Assembly: GCA_903873485.1 (NCBI GenBank)
Contig: CAIQOO010000100.1
Span: 1-62,977 of the forward strand
Direction of reading: 5' to 3'
DNA from: an uncultured beta proteobacterium
GTDB taxonomy: Bacteria > Pseudomonadota > Gammaproteobacteria > Burkholderiales > Burkholderiaceae_C
Length of the DNA: 62,977 nucleotides
Shown one piece after another: positions 25,972 through 35,341 of this stretch. How positions within the stretch are numbered: the first letter of the stretch is position 1; each line of letters begins with the position of its first letter. The notes under the pieces were generated by a model. That model did not search any database. It saw nothing but the letters and a program-made list of their open reading frames with translations, and was not told the DNA's origin. Both the position numbers and the translations under genes were made by a program.

Positions 25972-27657
25972 ATGAATGAAACGATTGATTTGAATGCCTT
26001 GGCACTCTTTGGGGCCAGTGGTGCGGCCCTGCTGTGGGGGCTGGCGCAGCTTCGCCAGCGCATCGAACTGTCCCTGGCCAAGCACCGGTCGCTGGCCGGA
26101 CACCCGCGCACGGCACGTCGCCTGGCAGCCTTGCTGCCACGCTATGCTTATACCGAAGACCAAATGCTGGTGGTTGATGGTGCTCCGGAGGAAATTGTTG
26201 CGTTGCGCCGCGCCGCGCTGAATCGCCTGGTGCATAGCTGCCAGGTCAAATTTGCCAACAGTCTGGCCTGCAACCAGGAGGCGGCAGCGGGCTTGTCGGA
26301 TTTGCAGTTTGTCAGTGCCTACCGGATACCGTTTCAGTTCCAGAACATGGTGGACAAGGGCCTGAAGATTGCCTCGTTTGTGCAATCGACTGCGGGGGTC
26401 ACGGTCACCGACCTGGACGGCAATGTCTTTTATGACCTGACCGGCTCGTATGGGGTCAACCTGTTTGGCAACGATTTCTACAAGCACAGCATTGACCAGG
26501 GTGCCCGGCGGGTGGGTGAACTCGGGCCGGTGCTGGGCGCTTACCACCCGGTGGTGCTTGACAATGTGCAGCGCCTCAAACGCATCTCTGGCATGGATGA
26601 GGTCAGTTTTCACATGTCGGGCACCGAGGCTGTGATGCAGGCGGTGCGCCTGGCACGCTATCACAGCGGACGCAACAAGGTGGTGCGGTTTTGCGGTGCC
26701 TACCATGGCTGGTGGGGCGACGTGCAGCCCGGCATTGGCAACCCGGTTGCCGCTCGCGATACCTTCACCCTGTCGGAAATGGGGGCGGGCACCTTGCGCG
26801 TGCTGCGCCAGCGCCACGACATTGCCTGCATTCTCGTCAACCCGTTGCAGGCGCTGCACCCCAATGCCGCCGCCGCCAGCGATTCTTCTTTGCTTGACAG
26901 CTCGCGGCTGGCCAGGTTTGACAAGCCCCGCTACACCGCCTGGCTGCAGGAGTTGCGCAAAATCTGCGATGACAAGGGCATTGCGCTGATTTTTGACGAG
27001 GTGTTTGTCGGTTTTCGGCTGGCGCCAGGTGGCGCGCAGGCCTACTTTGGCGTGCTGGCCGATCTGGTGACTTATGGCAAGACACTCGGGGGTGGCTTGC
27101 CGGTTGGTGTGGTGTGCGGCAAACGGCAGTGGATGAAGCGTTTTCGCGACAACGCACCGGCCGATATTTGCTTTGCCCGAGGTACGTTCAACTCGCATCC
27201 GTATGTGATGGGGGCGATGAATGTGTTTTTGCAATACCTCGACAGCGCGCCGGCCCAGGCCATGTACCACGACCTCGACAACACCTGGAATAGCCGGGCC
27301 GCCCGTCTCAACCAGCGGCTGGCAGCGGCGCAAGTGCCGTTGCAGGTAGCCAATATGTCGTCGATCTGGACCGTGCTCTACACCCGGTCGGCCTGCTATA
27401 ACTGGTTGTTTCAGCACTATTTGCGCCTGGAAGGGCTGGCCTTGAGCTGGGTTGGAACCGGACGCATCATCTTTAGCCTGAACTACACCGAGGCCGACTT
27501 TGAAGCGGTGACCGAGCGCTTTGTGCGGGCCGCACAAGCCATGCAGCAAGACGGCTGGTGGTGGAACGCCGGGCAAAGCAACCAGGACATCAAACGCCGT
27601 ATCCTGCGCGAACTGATTCGCGCCCGGTTTGGATTTCCGCCTGAAGTTCAGGCCTGA
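25972..27657 (+). CDS. Class III aminotransferase with N-terminal membrane anchor, function unknown
   Basis: 561 residues, PLP-dependent, closest in style to glutamate-1-semialdehyde aminomutase. PLP lysine K370 in VTYGKTLGGGLPVGVV; also FHMSGTEAVMQAVRLAR (cofactor phosphate region), CGAYHGWWGD and IFDEVFVGFR. Unlike HemL it has an extra 130-residue N-terminal part: a short hydrophobic segment (ALFGASGAALLWGLAQ), a basic stretch and a helical linker. Length and context (psd, Mpo1-like, glycosyltransferase) suggest an amino-lipid or head-group reaction rather than haem synthesis. Stop overlaps the convergent Mpo1-like gene by 10 bases. Confidence 0.75.
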   Translation: MNETIDLNALALFGASGAALLWGLAQLRQRIELSLAKHRSLAGHPRTARRLAALLPRYAYTEDQMLVVDGAPEEIVALRRAALNRLVHSCQVKFANSLACNQEAAAGLSDLQFVSAYRIPFQFQNMVDKGLKIASFVQSTAGVTVTDLDGNVFYDLTGSYGVNLFGNDFYKHSIDQGARRVGELGPVLGAYHPVVLDNVQRLKRISGMDEVSFHMSGTEAVMQAVRLARYHSGRNKVVRFCGAYHGWWGDVQPGIGNPVAARDTFTLSEMGAGTLRVLRQRHDIACILVNPLQALHPNAAAASDSSLLDSSRLARFDKPRYTAWLQELRKICDDKGIALIFDEVFVGFRLAPGGAQAYFGVLADLVTYGKTLGGGLPVGVVCGKRQWMKRFRDNAPADICFARGTFNSHPYVMGAMNVFLQYLDSAPAQAMYHDLDNTWNSRAARLNQRLAAAQVPLQVANMSSIWTVLYTRSACYNWLFQHYLRLEGLALSWVGTGRIIFSLNYTEADFEAVTERFVRAAQAMQQDGWWWNAGQSNQDIKRRILRELIRARFGFPPEVQA

Positions 27658-28256
27658 CCTGCCGGCTGGCGCGGCTCCAGCAGCTCGCCGCGCAGCAACG
27701 CCAGAGGTGCCTTGTGATACAGGTAAACGTCGTGAAACGGGTCGGTCAGAATTTTGGTCATCCACACCAGGCCGGCCATCACTCCCTTGAGAAAAAACAG
27801 ATGCACGGTGCGAAACAGCAGGCCGCCGGCCCCAAGGAGCAGCCAGATCATGCCGGTATTGCGCACAAAGCCCTGCCACGAGGTGTGCGGCACCAGCCAG
27901 CCCAGGGCGCTGGGGTCAAACAACAGCAACATCGGTGAAGCCACCCAGATGCTGAGCAACACAATTTTGCGACGCAGGTTGAAGCCGACCTTGATCGCTT
28001 CCTTGTGCGCATTGGTGGCCTGATTCACCTCGTCATAGCCGAGCGGCTCAAAAAAGAAGTGGCCGGCCTGGCGACTGGTCATCGAAATCAGCCAGCCAAT
28101 CAGGGCGGCAATGGCCGGGTCAATAAAAAGAAAGGCATAGGCCACCAGAAAACTGATGGCACTCAAGAAATGCAGCGACTGGTTGATGCGACTGTGGTGG
28201 TAGTAGCGATGGTCATCCCAGCGTTGAATGGCGAGCTGTTGAAAAAAAGCGTTCAT
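27648..28256 (-). CDS. Mpo1-like (DUF962-type) membrane protein
   Basis: 202 residues with four or five hydrophobic segments. N-terminal HHSRINQSLHFLS and the later GHFFFEPLGYDEVNQATN carry spaced His residues like those in the Mpo1 family (fatty-acid alpha-dioxygenase in yeast, DUF962), which bind iron. The assignment is by motif style, not full alignment. ATG 28256 has AAGGAGA about 10 bases upstream. Convergent with the aminotransferase and possibly part of the same lipid pathway. Confidence 0.55.
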   Translation of the reverse strand: MNAFFQQLAIQRWDDHRYYHHSRINQSLHFLSAISFLVAYAFLFIDPAIAALIGWLISMTSRQAGHFFFEPLGYDEVNQATNAHKEAIKVGFNLRRKIVLLSIWVASPMLLLFDPSALGWLVPHTSWQGFVRNTGMIWLLLGAGGLLFRTVHLFFLKGVMAGLVWMTKILTDPFHDVYLYHKAPLALLRGELLEPRQPAGQA

Positions 28257-28399
28257 GGAAAAGTCTCCTTTTCTGTAATTTAGTCGGCAAACATGGCAGA
28301 TCTGTGACAAGGTGCCAGACACCGTGATGAAATCGCCAGCCCTCTGGCACCCCGGATTGCCAGACGCGCTTGCCCGCAATGCTTGAATAAATCCATTTT

Positions 28400-28454
28400 G
28401 ATATTAAATATGTAGCATACTGCGCTTGATGGACAAGGGCTGCAAGGCATTTTG
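28400..28454 (+). repeat. Dispersed repeat copy, intergenic
   Basis: TATGTAGCATACTGCGCTTG then ATGGACAAGGGCTGCAAGGC matches the family core. It is the only copy lying wholly outside genes, in the 220-base gap between the hydrolase and the Mpo1-like gene. The Mpo1-like promoter should also be in this gap. Confidence 0.7.
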
Positions 28455-28476
28455 TTATAAAAATATGGCATGAGGT

Positions 28477-29247
28477 CTAGCCGCCAAGCGGTTGATCGCC
28501 AGACCGTTGCGACAACCATTCCTGCACCTGTGCTACCACCCACGGCCCGTCATCGAGGGGAATGTCATGGCCCGCCGTGGGGTGCATGCGCAAGCTGCAC
28601 GACCAGTGCCGGGCCAGTGCTGTGCTGCATCGCAGCGATACCAGATGATCTTGAAGGCTGGCCAACAGCAAGGTGGGGGCAAGCGGCGGGTGTGGCGCTG
28701 CCCGAAAGCGTGCGGCGGCCAGCAGTTGGCGCAGCGCGTTTAGCCGTGACACCGGGTTGGCCTGGCGCCATGCCAGCCAGTCTGGCAACACCGACTCTTC
28801 GCCGCGATTGCTGGTCATGCGCAAAATGGCCCGCTCCCACGCCTGTGGCGCGGCACCTGACAGCATCAAGCTCAGCAGCCGACCATAGTTGGCTGGCAGC
28901 AGGCGCTGGTAAAACGGACTCCAAGGGCGCATGCTGGTGTTGATCAGCACCAGGGCGGATATTTCGTGAGGATGCGACTGCGCCCAGGCCACGGCCACCA
29001 TGGCGCCGAGCGACATGGCCAGAAGATGACAGGGTGGCTGAATCTGGCGTTGCGCGAGTTGCATGCGGCACGCGGCCACCATCTGCTGCACCCGAACTGG
29101 ACTCGATTGCTGATTCAGCAGGCCGTTGCCCGCCAGATCCAGCGTCACGACCCGGTGGTCTGGCAAAGCCTGCTGAAATTGCCCGACAAAGTCTCCCCAA
29201 TGCCGGCTCTCCCGGGTCAAACCGCGCAACAAAATCCAGGTGTGCAT
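28477..29247 (-). CDS. Alpha/beta hydrolase
   Basis: 256 residues, alpha/beta hydrolase fold. Nucleophile elbow AMSLGAM (Ser in the GxSxG position, first Gly replaced by Ala), oxyanion region WILLRGLTRESRHWGDF, catalytic His in TAGHDIPLDDG. Acid residue probably in SLQDHLV. The substrate is unknown; similar proteins are esterases or lysophospholipases. It starts 6 bases after the M14 peptidase stop, so the two are coupled. Confidence 0.8.
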   Translation of the reverse strand: MHTWILLRGLTRESRHWGDFVGQFQQALPDHRVVTLDLAGNGLLNQQSSPVRVQQMVAACRMQLAQRQIQPPCHLLAMSLGAMVAVAWAQSHPHEISALVLINTSMRPWSPFYQRLLPANYGRLLSLMLSGAAPQAWERAILRMTSNRGEESVLPDWLAWRQANPVSRLNALRQLLAAARFRAAPHPPLAPTLLLASLQDHLVSLRCSTALARHWSCSLRMHPTAGHDIPLDDGPWVVAQVQEWLSQRSGDQPLGG

Positions 29248-29253
29248 ATTCGG

Positions 29254-30267
29254 TCAGTACCAGTCTTGCAGGGCTTGTGCGTGCTGTTGTGCCCGGGTTT
29301 CGGACATCGGCAACCACAGTTGATGGCCGCAGGCCGCGCGTGACAAAAAGTCCAGCAGCAATTGGTGCTGACGCAGCACGCGCTGCTGGCGGTGTTCGAT
29401 CAGCGGGTTGAACATGCCGTGCCGCGAGAACAGTTGACGCGGGTTCTTCTTGACCCATAGCCAGGATCCCATCTCAAGGGTGAGCGGAAGAAAGATCCGC
29501 TGTGACTGCGCACAGGCTTGCAGGTACAAATGGTCCCACAGGTCGCCATGCGCCAGGTACTGCAGGCTCTGCGGTTCGATGACATAGCGGTGATGGCTGT
29601 TGGACTGGACAAAAATGTTCTTCAAAGCCTGCATCTCGGCCAGGTGGGCGATTGGTGCGCGTTTGTGCGCATAGGGAAACCAGACCCGATCCTTGACGCC
29701 AAAGCCAGAATGGCAGTCCACCGACAGGCTGAAATTGCGCGTCAGCAGTTCCTTTGCGACGACATCGCACACTGCCTGATTTTCGATCTCCATGGCCCTG
29801 CCCTGAGTGCCACGGTACCAGGGCAGGCCGGCACTGATGCGCTGTCCACCGACCAAAAAGGGCACTGGTTCCAGCGCGTCAACCGGTGCGTTGCGCATCA
29901 GATCGATGCCATTGGGGTTGGCACGCGTGCCCAGTGCCATGCCGCCCGGGTTGACAATGGGCATGAACACCAGACGTACTGTGTCGAGTTGCCGGTGCAG
30001 TGTGCTGTCCCACTGCAAGCGCATGACCAGATTGTGCAGGTAGGCAATCACCACTTCGGCGCCGATGCGTTCCAGGCCATGGACCCCGCCAAAATAGCCC
30101 ACGGCAGGCACATCGGGTGAAGGGTTTCCCATGGTGATCACATAGACCGGATAGGTCTTGCCACCGGCCAGACTGACTTCACTCGCCACGCGAGACTCAA
30201 GCCAGCCGGCGCCCAATTCAATGATGCGCTCCACGGCTTCGAGTTCTGGCAGATCAGGAGCCGTCAC
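29254..30267 (-). CDS. M14 family zinc carboxypeptidase-like protein
   Basis: Zinc-dependent peptidase of the M14 fold, about 337 residues. Zinc ligands: His and Glu of GGVHGLERIGAE and His of VDCHSGFG; catalytic Glu in LTLEMGS. No signal peptide, so probably cytoplasmic; the substrate could be a murein peptide or a modified amino acid. Start is uncertain. I favour GTG 30267 (VTAPDLPELEAVERI), where family similarity begins; a TTG at 30312 opens the same frame. First gene of a pair with the alpha/beta hydrolase. Confidence 0.78.
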   Translation of the reverse strand: MTAPDLPELEAVERIIELGAGWLESRVASEVSLAGGKTYPVYVITMGNPSPDVPAVGYFGGVHGLERIGAEVVIAYLHNLVMRLQWDSTLHRQLDTVRLVFMPIVNPGGMALGTRANPNGIDLMRNAPVDALEPVPFLVGGQRISAGLPWYRGTQGRAMEIENQAVCDVVAKELLTRNFSLSVDCHSGFGVKDRVWFPYAHKRAPIAHLAEMQALKNIFVQSNSHHRYVIEPQSLQYLAHGDLWDHLYLQACAQSQRIFLPLTLEMGSWLWVKKNPRQLFSRHGMFNPLIEHRQQRVLRQHQLLLDFLSRAACGHQLWLPMSETRAQQHAQALQDWY

Positions 30268-30440
30268 GGGAGTCTGGCAAACATGGGTGCAGGGCCGGCA
30301 ACATGGTCGCAAAGCGTACCGGGATCATGTGTCCAAACGATGACAGCCGACGCAAGCTGCCGCGTTTGCTGCTGACATCAATTTGTCACTTGCCGCTGTT
30401 ATCGTGGATCATTGTTGTCCACTTCCGACTGGTCTGCACC

Positions 30441-30599
30441 ATGCGATTCAAGGTAAACTTTTTTCGGCTTCTGGCAATCCCGGCTTGCCTTGCTGCGGGC
30501 CTGCTTGAACTGATCTGCCTGCAACGTTCGCGCTTTTTGATGCAGGACCGCTTGTTAGGCTGGAAAATTTCTGATGTGAAAAACAACCGTTCATGCTGA
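30441..30599 (+). CDS. Possible small membrane protein
   Basis: ATG 30441 opens 52 codons beginning MRFKVNFFRLLAIPACLAAG, a basic start followed by one hydrophobic segment and LICLQRSRF. The stop lies inside a REP-like palindrome. No clear ribosome site and no recognised family. It is the only candidate gene in the 498-base stretch between the M14 gene and marC, which otherwise holds only the REP pair. Confidence 0.3.
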   Translation: MRFKVNFFRLLAIPACLAAGLLELICLQRSRFLMQDRLLGWKISDVKNNRSC

Positions 30600-30657
30600 G
30601 CTTGTCGAAGCACCGTCCTGATAAATATGTCGTTCGACAGGCTCAAGGCGAACGGTT
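30585..30657. repeat. Paired REP-like palindrome
   Basis: ACCGTTCATGCTGAGCTTGT(CGAAG) and, 20-odd bases on, the inverse (CGTTCG)ACAGGCTCAAGGCGAACGGT. Same family as the pair inside the MITE at 17516, but without the MITE ends, so REP pairs exist here independently of that element. Confidence 0.75.
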
Positions 30658-30765
30658 TCATTATTTGGGGTGGACATCAGGCCATGAAAGTAAGACCCGT
30701 GAGGGTAATCATCTTTTTTTTCTCAGCAACAGCCATGCCCCTGCCGGCCGCGTAGGTCGGCTAAC

Positions 30766-31395
30766 ATGCAGCCCATGGATTTCAAGCCTCTCGTGACCCT
30801 GTTGGCCATCGTCAACCCGCTGGCCATCGTGCCATTTTTCATCCACTACACCCAGGATTTCACCCAAGAGCAGCGCCGACGCACCATTTGGATCGCGTCG
30901 TTGGGCACCTTTTTGGTGATTGCCACCAGTGCCCTGATGGGGCTGCACATTTTGGCGTTTTTTGGCATTTCGCTGGCCAGCTTTCAGGTCGGTGGCGGCA
31001 TGTTGCTGCTGACTTCGGCGCTGTCCATGCTTAACGCGCAGCCCGCCGAAGCCAAATCCAATGCAGAAGAAATGCACGATGCCGCAGCCCGCGCCAGCAT
31101 TGCCGTGGTGCCGCTGACCATCCCGCTGCTGACTGGCCCGGCGACCATGTCCACCGTGGTGATTTACGCCGAAAAGACCAAAAGCTTTTGGCAACTCGGC
31201 ACCTTGGTAAGCTACGGTTTGGTGGTGGCAGTTGCCACTGCCCTGTGCTTTTCGCTGGCGCAGCCGATAGCCAAGGCACTGGGCAAAACCGGCATCAACG
31301 TGATGACCCGGTTGATGGGCCTGATTCTGGCTGCGTTAGCTGTCGAGGTCATGTCCGACGGGTTGATCAAGCTGTTTCCGGTGTTGGGCAAGTAG
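30766..31395 (+). CDS. MarC family membrane protein
   Basis: 209 residues, six hydrophobic segments, MarC/NAAT family. Signatures: LLAIVNPLAIVPFFIHYTQ at the start, GGGMLLLTSALSML and VPLTIPLLTGPATMSTVV. The transported substrate is unknown for most members. A second ATG at 30775 (MDFKPLV) is equally plausible as the start. Followed 83 bases later by pyk. Confidence 0.9.
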   Translation: MQPMDFKPLVTLLAIVNPLAIVPFFIHYTQDFTQEQRRRTIWIASLGTFLVIATSALMGLHILAFFGISLASFQVGGGMLLLTSALSMLNAQPAEAKSNAEEMHDAAARASIAVVPLTIPLLTGPATMSTVVIYAEKTKSFWQLGTLVSYGLVVAVATALCFSLAQPIAKALGKTGINVMTRLMGLILAALAVEVMSDGLIKLFPVLGK

Positions 31396-31478
31396 GCAAG
31401 GTGATGCACCGCTTGTCCGGGCCGCTGTCACCGCTTCCATGGGAAAATCCCACGGTAAATTACAACCAGGATTGATTC

Positions 31479-32909
31479 ATGCACCTTCGCTCTACCAAAA
31501 TTGTTGCCACATTAGGCCCCGCATCCAGCGATCCGGCACTGCTGGAGGAAATGATTCGTGCCGGTGTCAACGTGGTGCGCCTGAACTTCAGCCACGGCAC
31601 AGCACAGGATCACATTGGCCGTGCCCGCATGGTGCGCGCGGCGGCGGCCCGCGCCGGCCAGGAAGTGGCCATCATCGCCGACTTGCAAGGCCCGAAAATC
31701 CGGGTTGGCAAATTTGCCGACGGCAAAGTACTGCTCGAGCCTGGCCAGCAATTTGTTATGGACGCGTCGCGCACCGAGCCAGGCGACATCGACGGTGTCG
31801 GGCTTGACTACAAGGCGCTGCCACGCGAGGTCAAGGCGGGCGATGTGTTGCTGCTCAATGACGGACTGATCGTCATCACGGTCGATGAAGTCCGCGGTGA
31901 GGCGATTTACACCACGGTCAAACTCGGTGGCGAACTGTCCAACAACAAAGGCATCAACAAACAGGGTGGCGGCTTGTCAGCACCGGCGCTGACCGGCAAA
32001 GACATGGACGACATCCGCACCGCCATGAGCTTCAAGGCCGACTATGTGGCAGTGAGCTTTCCGAAAAGTGCCACTGACATGGAAATGGCACGCCAGCTTT
32101 GCAATGTTGCCGCCGAGGATGGCCACCGCCCCGGGCTGATCGCCAAGATCGAGCGGGCCGAAGCCATTCCCAAACTTGAGGAAATCCTGCTGGCCAGCGA
32201 CGGCATTATGGTGGCGCGTGGCGATCTGGCAGTTGAAGTCGGCAACGCGATGGTGCCGGCCCTGCAAAAACGCATGATCAAACTGGCGCTTGAGCATGAT
32301 CGGGTGGTGATTACTGCCACCCAGATGATGGAGTCGATGATCACCAATCCGGTGCCAACCCGCGCCGAGGTCAGCGATGTGGCCAATGCGGTGCTCGACG
32401 GCACCGATGCCGTAATGCTGTCAGCCGAAACTGCCGCCGGCAAATACCCGCTGGAAACCGTGATCGAAATGGCCAAGATTTGCCACGCCGCCGAGGCCGG
32501 TCGGGAACTCAAGTTTGAAGCTGATTTTGTCGGCAAAAAGTTTACCCGCATTGACCAGACCATTGCCATGGGTGCGCTGTTTACCGCCCATCACCTCGGT
32601 GCCAAAGCCATCGTGGCCCTGACCGAAAGTGGCTCGTCCGCACTCTGGATGAGCCGTCACCTGATTCGAGTGCCAATATATGCTCTGACCTCCAAGATTG
32701 CCTCGCAGCGCAAGATGACGCTGTACCGCAATGTCCGTCCGCTGCTGATTGATACCAGCACTGATCGCGACACCGCACTCGGGCAGGTTGAATGTGATCT
32801 GAAAAAACGCGAAATTGTGCGCAATGGCGATGTTTACGTGATCACCTGCGGCGAGCCGATGGGCTCACCCGGCGGTGCCAATCTGCTCAAGATTTGTCAG
32901 GTTGGCTAG
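31479..32909 (+). CDS. pyk: Pyruvate kinase
   Basis: Last step of glycolysis, PEP + ADP to pyruvate + ATP. 476 residues. N-terminal RSTKIVATLGPAS, NFSHG, substrate Lys/Glu region GLIAKIERAEAI, Mg-site MVARGDLAVEVG and the TQMMESMI motif are all present. The C-terminal allosteric domain is shorter than in eukaryotes. Ends at 32909, leaving a 441-base gap before pckG on the same strand. Confidence 0.97.
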   Translation: MHLRSTKIVATLGPASSDPALLEEMIRAGVNVVRLNFSHGTAQDHIGRARMVRAAAARAGQEVAIIADLQGPKIRVGKFADGKVLLEPGQQFVMDASRTEPGDIDGVGLDYKALPREVKAGDVLLLNDGLIVITVDEVRGEAIYTTVKLGGELSNNKGINKQGGGLSAPALTGKDMDDIRTAMSFKADYVAVSFPKSATDMEMARQLCNVAAEDGHRPGLIAKIERAEAIPKLEEILLASDGIMVARGDLAVEVGNAMVPALQKRMIKLALEHDRVVITATQMMESMITNPVPTRAEVSDVANAVLDGTDAVMLSAETAAGKYPLETVIEMAKICHAAEAGRELKFEADFVGKKFTRIDQTIAMGALFTAHHLGAKAIVALTESGSSALWMSRHLIRVPIYALTSKIASQRKMTLYRNVRPLLIDTSTDRDTALGQVECDLKKREIVRNGDVYVITCGEPMGSPGGANLLKICQVG

Positions 32910-33350
32910 GCCCTGCACTTGAGTCTTTGGTTGCTGCGCATGGTGATCGTTGTGCGCAGGGTTTTCCTGCCTTGCACACGATGGGCACTGCCTGGCCCCC
33001 GGTATCCGCGCAGATTGCCGCCTGCCTGCGGCACATGGGTGGCAGGTGACTTGCTTTGGCAGTTGGCGAAAAGTCAACTTCTGTCAAAAAAGTGCATCAG
33101 TTGCTTTGACTCAGGGCTAAAATTTGGCGGTTGATAGACTGGTTTCGTTTTTTTCAACGAGCACAGCCCCCATACTCCGGGGAATTCGCCCGCTGTCAGT
33201 CAGGTTGCCAGTTCCATCCACAAAGTTCACCCGATGCCACGCCTCCAGGTTTCACCAGAAATAGCAACGGTCATCTACCGTAGCCTGGCCAATTGACAGG
33301 CTGGTTTCAGCAACTTTTTCTGAACCGTTTTTTTTAAACTAGGAGATTCA
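32910..33350 (+). other. 441-base leader between pyk and pckG
   Basis: I see no gene with a ribosome site in this stretch; short open frames have no recognisable content. It must hold the pckG promoter. Two related strings, TAGACTGGTTTCG (from 33136) and CAGGCTGGTTTCA (from 33298), recur, and ACGGTCATCTACCGT is a small inverted repeat. Confidence 0.5.
33303..33335 (+). promoter_or_regulatory. Hairpin plus T-run just before pckG (possible attenuator)
   Basis: GGTTTCAG (33303-33310) can pair with CTGAACC (33320-33326) with one bulge, and eight T follow at 33328-33335. The pckG start is 16 bases further on. It resembles an intrinsic terminator in the leader, but the stem is short. Confidence 0.3.
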
Positions 33351-35207
33351 ATGAGTTCATCTGTCGAATACGCAAAAGCCCCCAACTACGTAAAAAACAC
33401 CAAGCTGATTGCCTGGGTAGCCGAGATGGCAGCCCTCACCAAGCCAGCCGATGTGTACTGGTGTGATGGCTCTGACGAAGAATACGCCCGCATGTGCGAC
33501 CTGTTGGTCAAGGCCGGCACCTTCAAAAAGCTCAACGAAGCCAAACGCCCCAACAGTTTCCTGGCCTGCTCTGACCCGAGCGACGTGGCCCGGGTCGAAG
33601 ACCGCACCTATATCTGTTCCGAGAAAAAGGAAAACGCCGGACCTACCAACAACTGGATGGCTCCGGCCGAGATGCGCACTACCCTGCAGCCGCTGTTTGA
33701 CGGTTGCATGAAGGGCCGCACCATGTATGTGATCCCGTTCTCGATGGGTCCGCTGGGTTCGGACATTGCGCACATCGGCATTGAGTTGACCGACAGCGCC
33801 TATGTGGTCGTGAATCAGAAAATCATGACCCGCATGGGCAAGGCGGTTTATGACGTGCTGGGCACCGATGGCGAATTTGTGCCTTGCGTGCATACCGTGG
33901 GCGCACCACTCGAAGCCGGTCAGGCCGATGTCACCTGGCCTTGCAACAAGAACAAATACATTGTTCACTTCCCCGAAACCCGTGAAATCTGGAGCTTTGG
34001 CTCGGGCTACGGCGGCAACGCCCTGCTTGGCAAGAAGTGCTTTGCGCTGCGCATTGCCTCCAACATGGCACGCGACGAAGGCTGGCTGGCCGAACACATG
34101 ATGATCTTGGGTGTCACCACGCCTGAAGGCAAAAAATACCATGTGGCAGCCGCTTTCCCAAGCGCCTGCGGCAAGACCAACTTTGCCATGCTGGTGCCGC
34201 CGGCTGGCTTTGACGGCTGGAAGGTCACCACCGTGGGCGACGACATTGCCTGGATCAAGCCCAGGGCCGACGGCAAGATGTACGCCATCAACCCCGAAGC
34301 CGGCTACTTTGGTGTCGCTCCCGGCACCAATTTCCACACCAACCAGAACTGCATGTCGAGCCTGACCAAAAACGTGATTTACACCAATGTCGGCCTGACC
34401 GATGATGGCGATGTCTGGTGGGAAGGCATGGAAGACGACAATGGCGGTGTCAAACCGGCCCACCTGATTGACTGGCAAGGCAAGGACTGGACACCTGCAA
34501 TCGCCAAGGAAACCGGTGCCAAGGCCGCTCACCCCAATGCCCGCTTCACGGTCGCTGCCATCAACAATGCGGCGCTTGACCCGGAATGGGACAACCCCAA
34601 AGGTGTGGTCATTGATGCCTTCATGTTTGGTGGCCGCCGCTCCACCACCGTGCCATTGGCGACAGAGGCCCGCTCGTGGGTCGAGGGGGTCTATATGGCC
34701 GCCACCATGGGTTCCGAAACCACTGCGGCTGCAGTCGGCCAGATGGGCGTGGTGCGCCGTGACCCGTTTGCCATGCTGCCGTTCTGCGGCTACAACATGA
34801 GCGACTACTTCCAGCACTGGCTTAATGTCGGCGAGAAGTTCCAGGCCGCTGGCCAAAGCCTGCCCAACATCTATTGCGTCAACTGGTTCCGCAAGGATGC
34901 CAACGGCAAGTTTGTCTGGCCTGGCTATAGCGACAACATGCGTGTGCTCAAGTGGATCATCGACCGCGTCGAAGGCAAGGCAGTGGGCGTTGACACCATG
35001 TTTGGCAAGGCACCCCTGTTTGACGAACTGACCTGGAATGGCCTGAACTTCAGCGCCGAGCAGTTCGCCACCGTCACCAGCATCGACAAGGCTGCCTGGA
35101 CCGAAGAACTCAAGCTGCATGAAGCGCATTTCCAGCAACTGGCTTACCACCTGCCGCAGGCCTTGATCGACACCAAGGCCGCCCTGGAAAAGCGCCTGGA
35201 AGCCTGA
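33351..35207 (+). CDS. pckG: Phosphoenolpyruvate carboxykinase (GTP)
   Basis: Gluconeogenic enzyme, oxaloacetate + GTP to PEP + CO2. 618 residues, the usual GTP-type length. P-loop [12 protein letters not shown] carries the hyper-reactive Cys; GDDIAWIK holds the metal-binding Asp; R/K substrate contacts in the N-terminal half include TERT-like and [12 protein letters not shown] segments. Start ATG 33351 with AGGAGA 8 bases upstream. A clear terminator follows at 35250. Confidence 0.97.
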   Translation: MSSSVEYAKAPNYVKNTKLIAWVAEMAALTKPADVYWCDGSDEEYARMCDLLVKAGTFKKLNEAKRPNSFLACSDPSDVARVEDRTYICSEKKENAGPTNNWMAPAEMRTTLQPLFDGCMKGRTMYVIPFSMGPLGSDIAHIGIELTDSAYVVVNQKIMTRMGKAVYDVLGTDGEFVPCVHTVGAPLEAGQADVTWPCNKNKYIVHFPETREIWSFGSGYGGNALLGKKCFALRIASNMARDEGWLAEHMMILGVTTPEGKKYHVAAAFPSACGKTNFAMLVPPAGFDGWKVTTVGDDIAWIKPRADGKMYAINPEAGYFGVAPGTNFHTNQNCMSSLTKNVIYTNVGLTDDGDVWWEGMEDDNGGVKPAHLIDWQGKDWTPAIAKETGAKAAHPNARFTVAAINNAALDPEWDNPKGVVIDAFMFGGRRSTTVPLATEARSWVEGVYMAATMGSETTAAAVGQMGVVRRDPFAMLPFCGYNMSDYFQHWLNVGEKFQAAGQSLPNIYCVNWFRKDANGKFVWPGYSDNMRVLKWIIDRVEGKAVGVDTMFGKAPLFDELTWNGLNFSAEQFATVTSIDKAAWTEELKLHEAHFQQLAYHLPQALIDTKAALEKRLEA

Positions 35208-35248
35208 ACCGGCGCTAAAGCATCCGTCCAGTAACTGGACTTGATCGC

Positions 35249-35276
35249 AAGGCCACCGATCCCGGTGGCCTTTTTT
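35249..35276 (+). terminator. Rho-independent terminator after pckG
   Basis: GGCCACCG (35251-35258) and CGGTGGCC (35263-35270) form a GC-rich stem with a four-base loop, followed by TTTTTT (35271-35276). Confidence 0.92.
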
Positions 35277-35341
35277 ATGCGCCAAAGGCACTTAAAATTG
35301 GCGTGCACAACCTGTCGTTACCAATACCAAAGGACCCCATC

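Noticed and set aside
25972..27657. Calling the class III aminotransferase HemL
   Set aside because: It shares the fold and the PLP motif but has a 130-residue N-terminal addition with a hydrophobic segment, and its neighbours are lipid genes.
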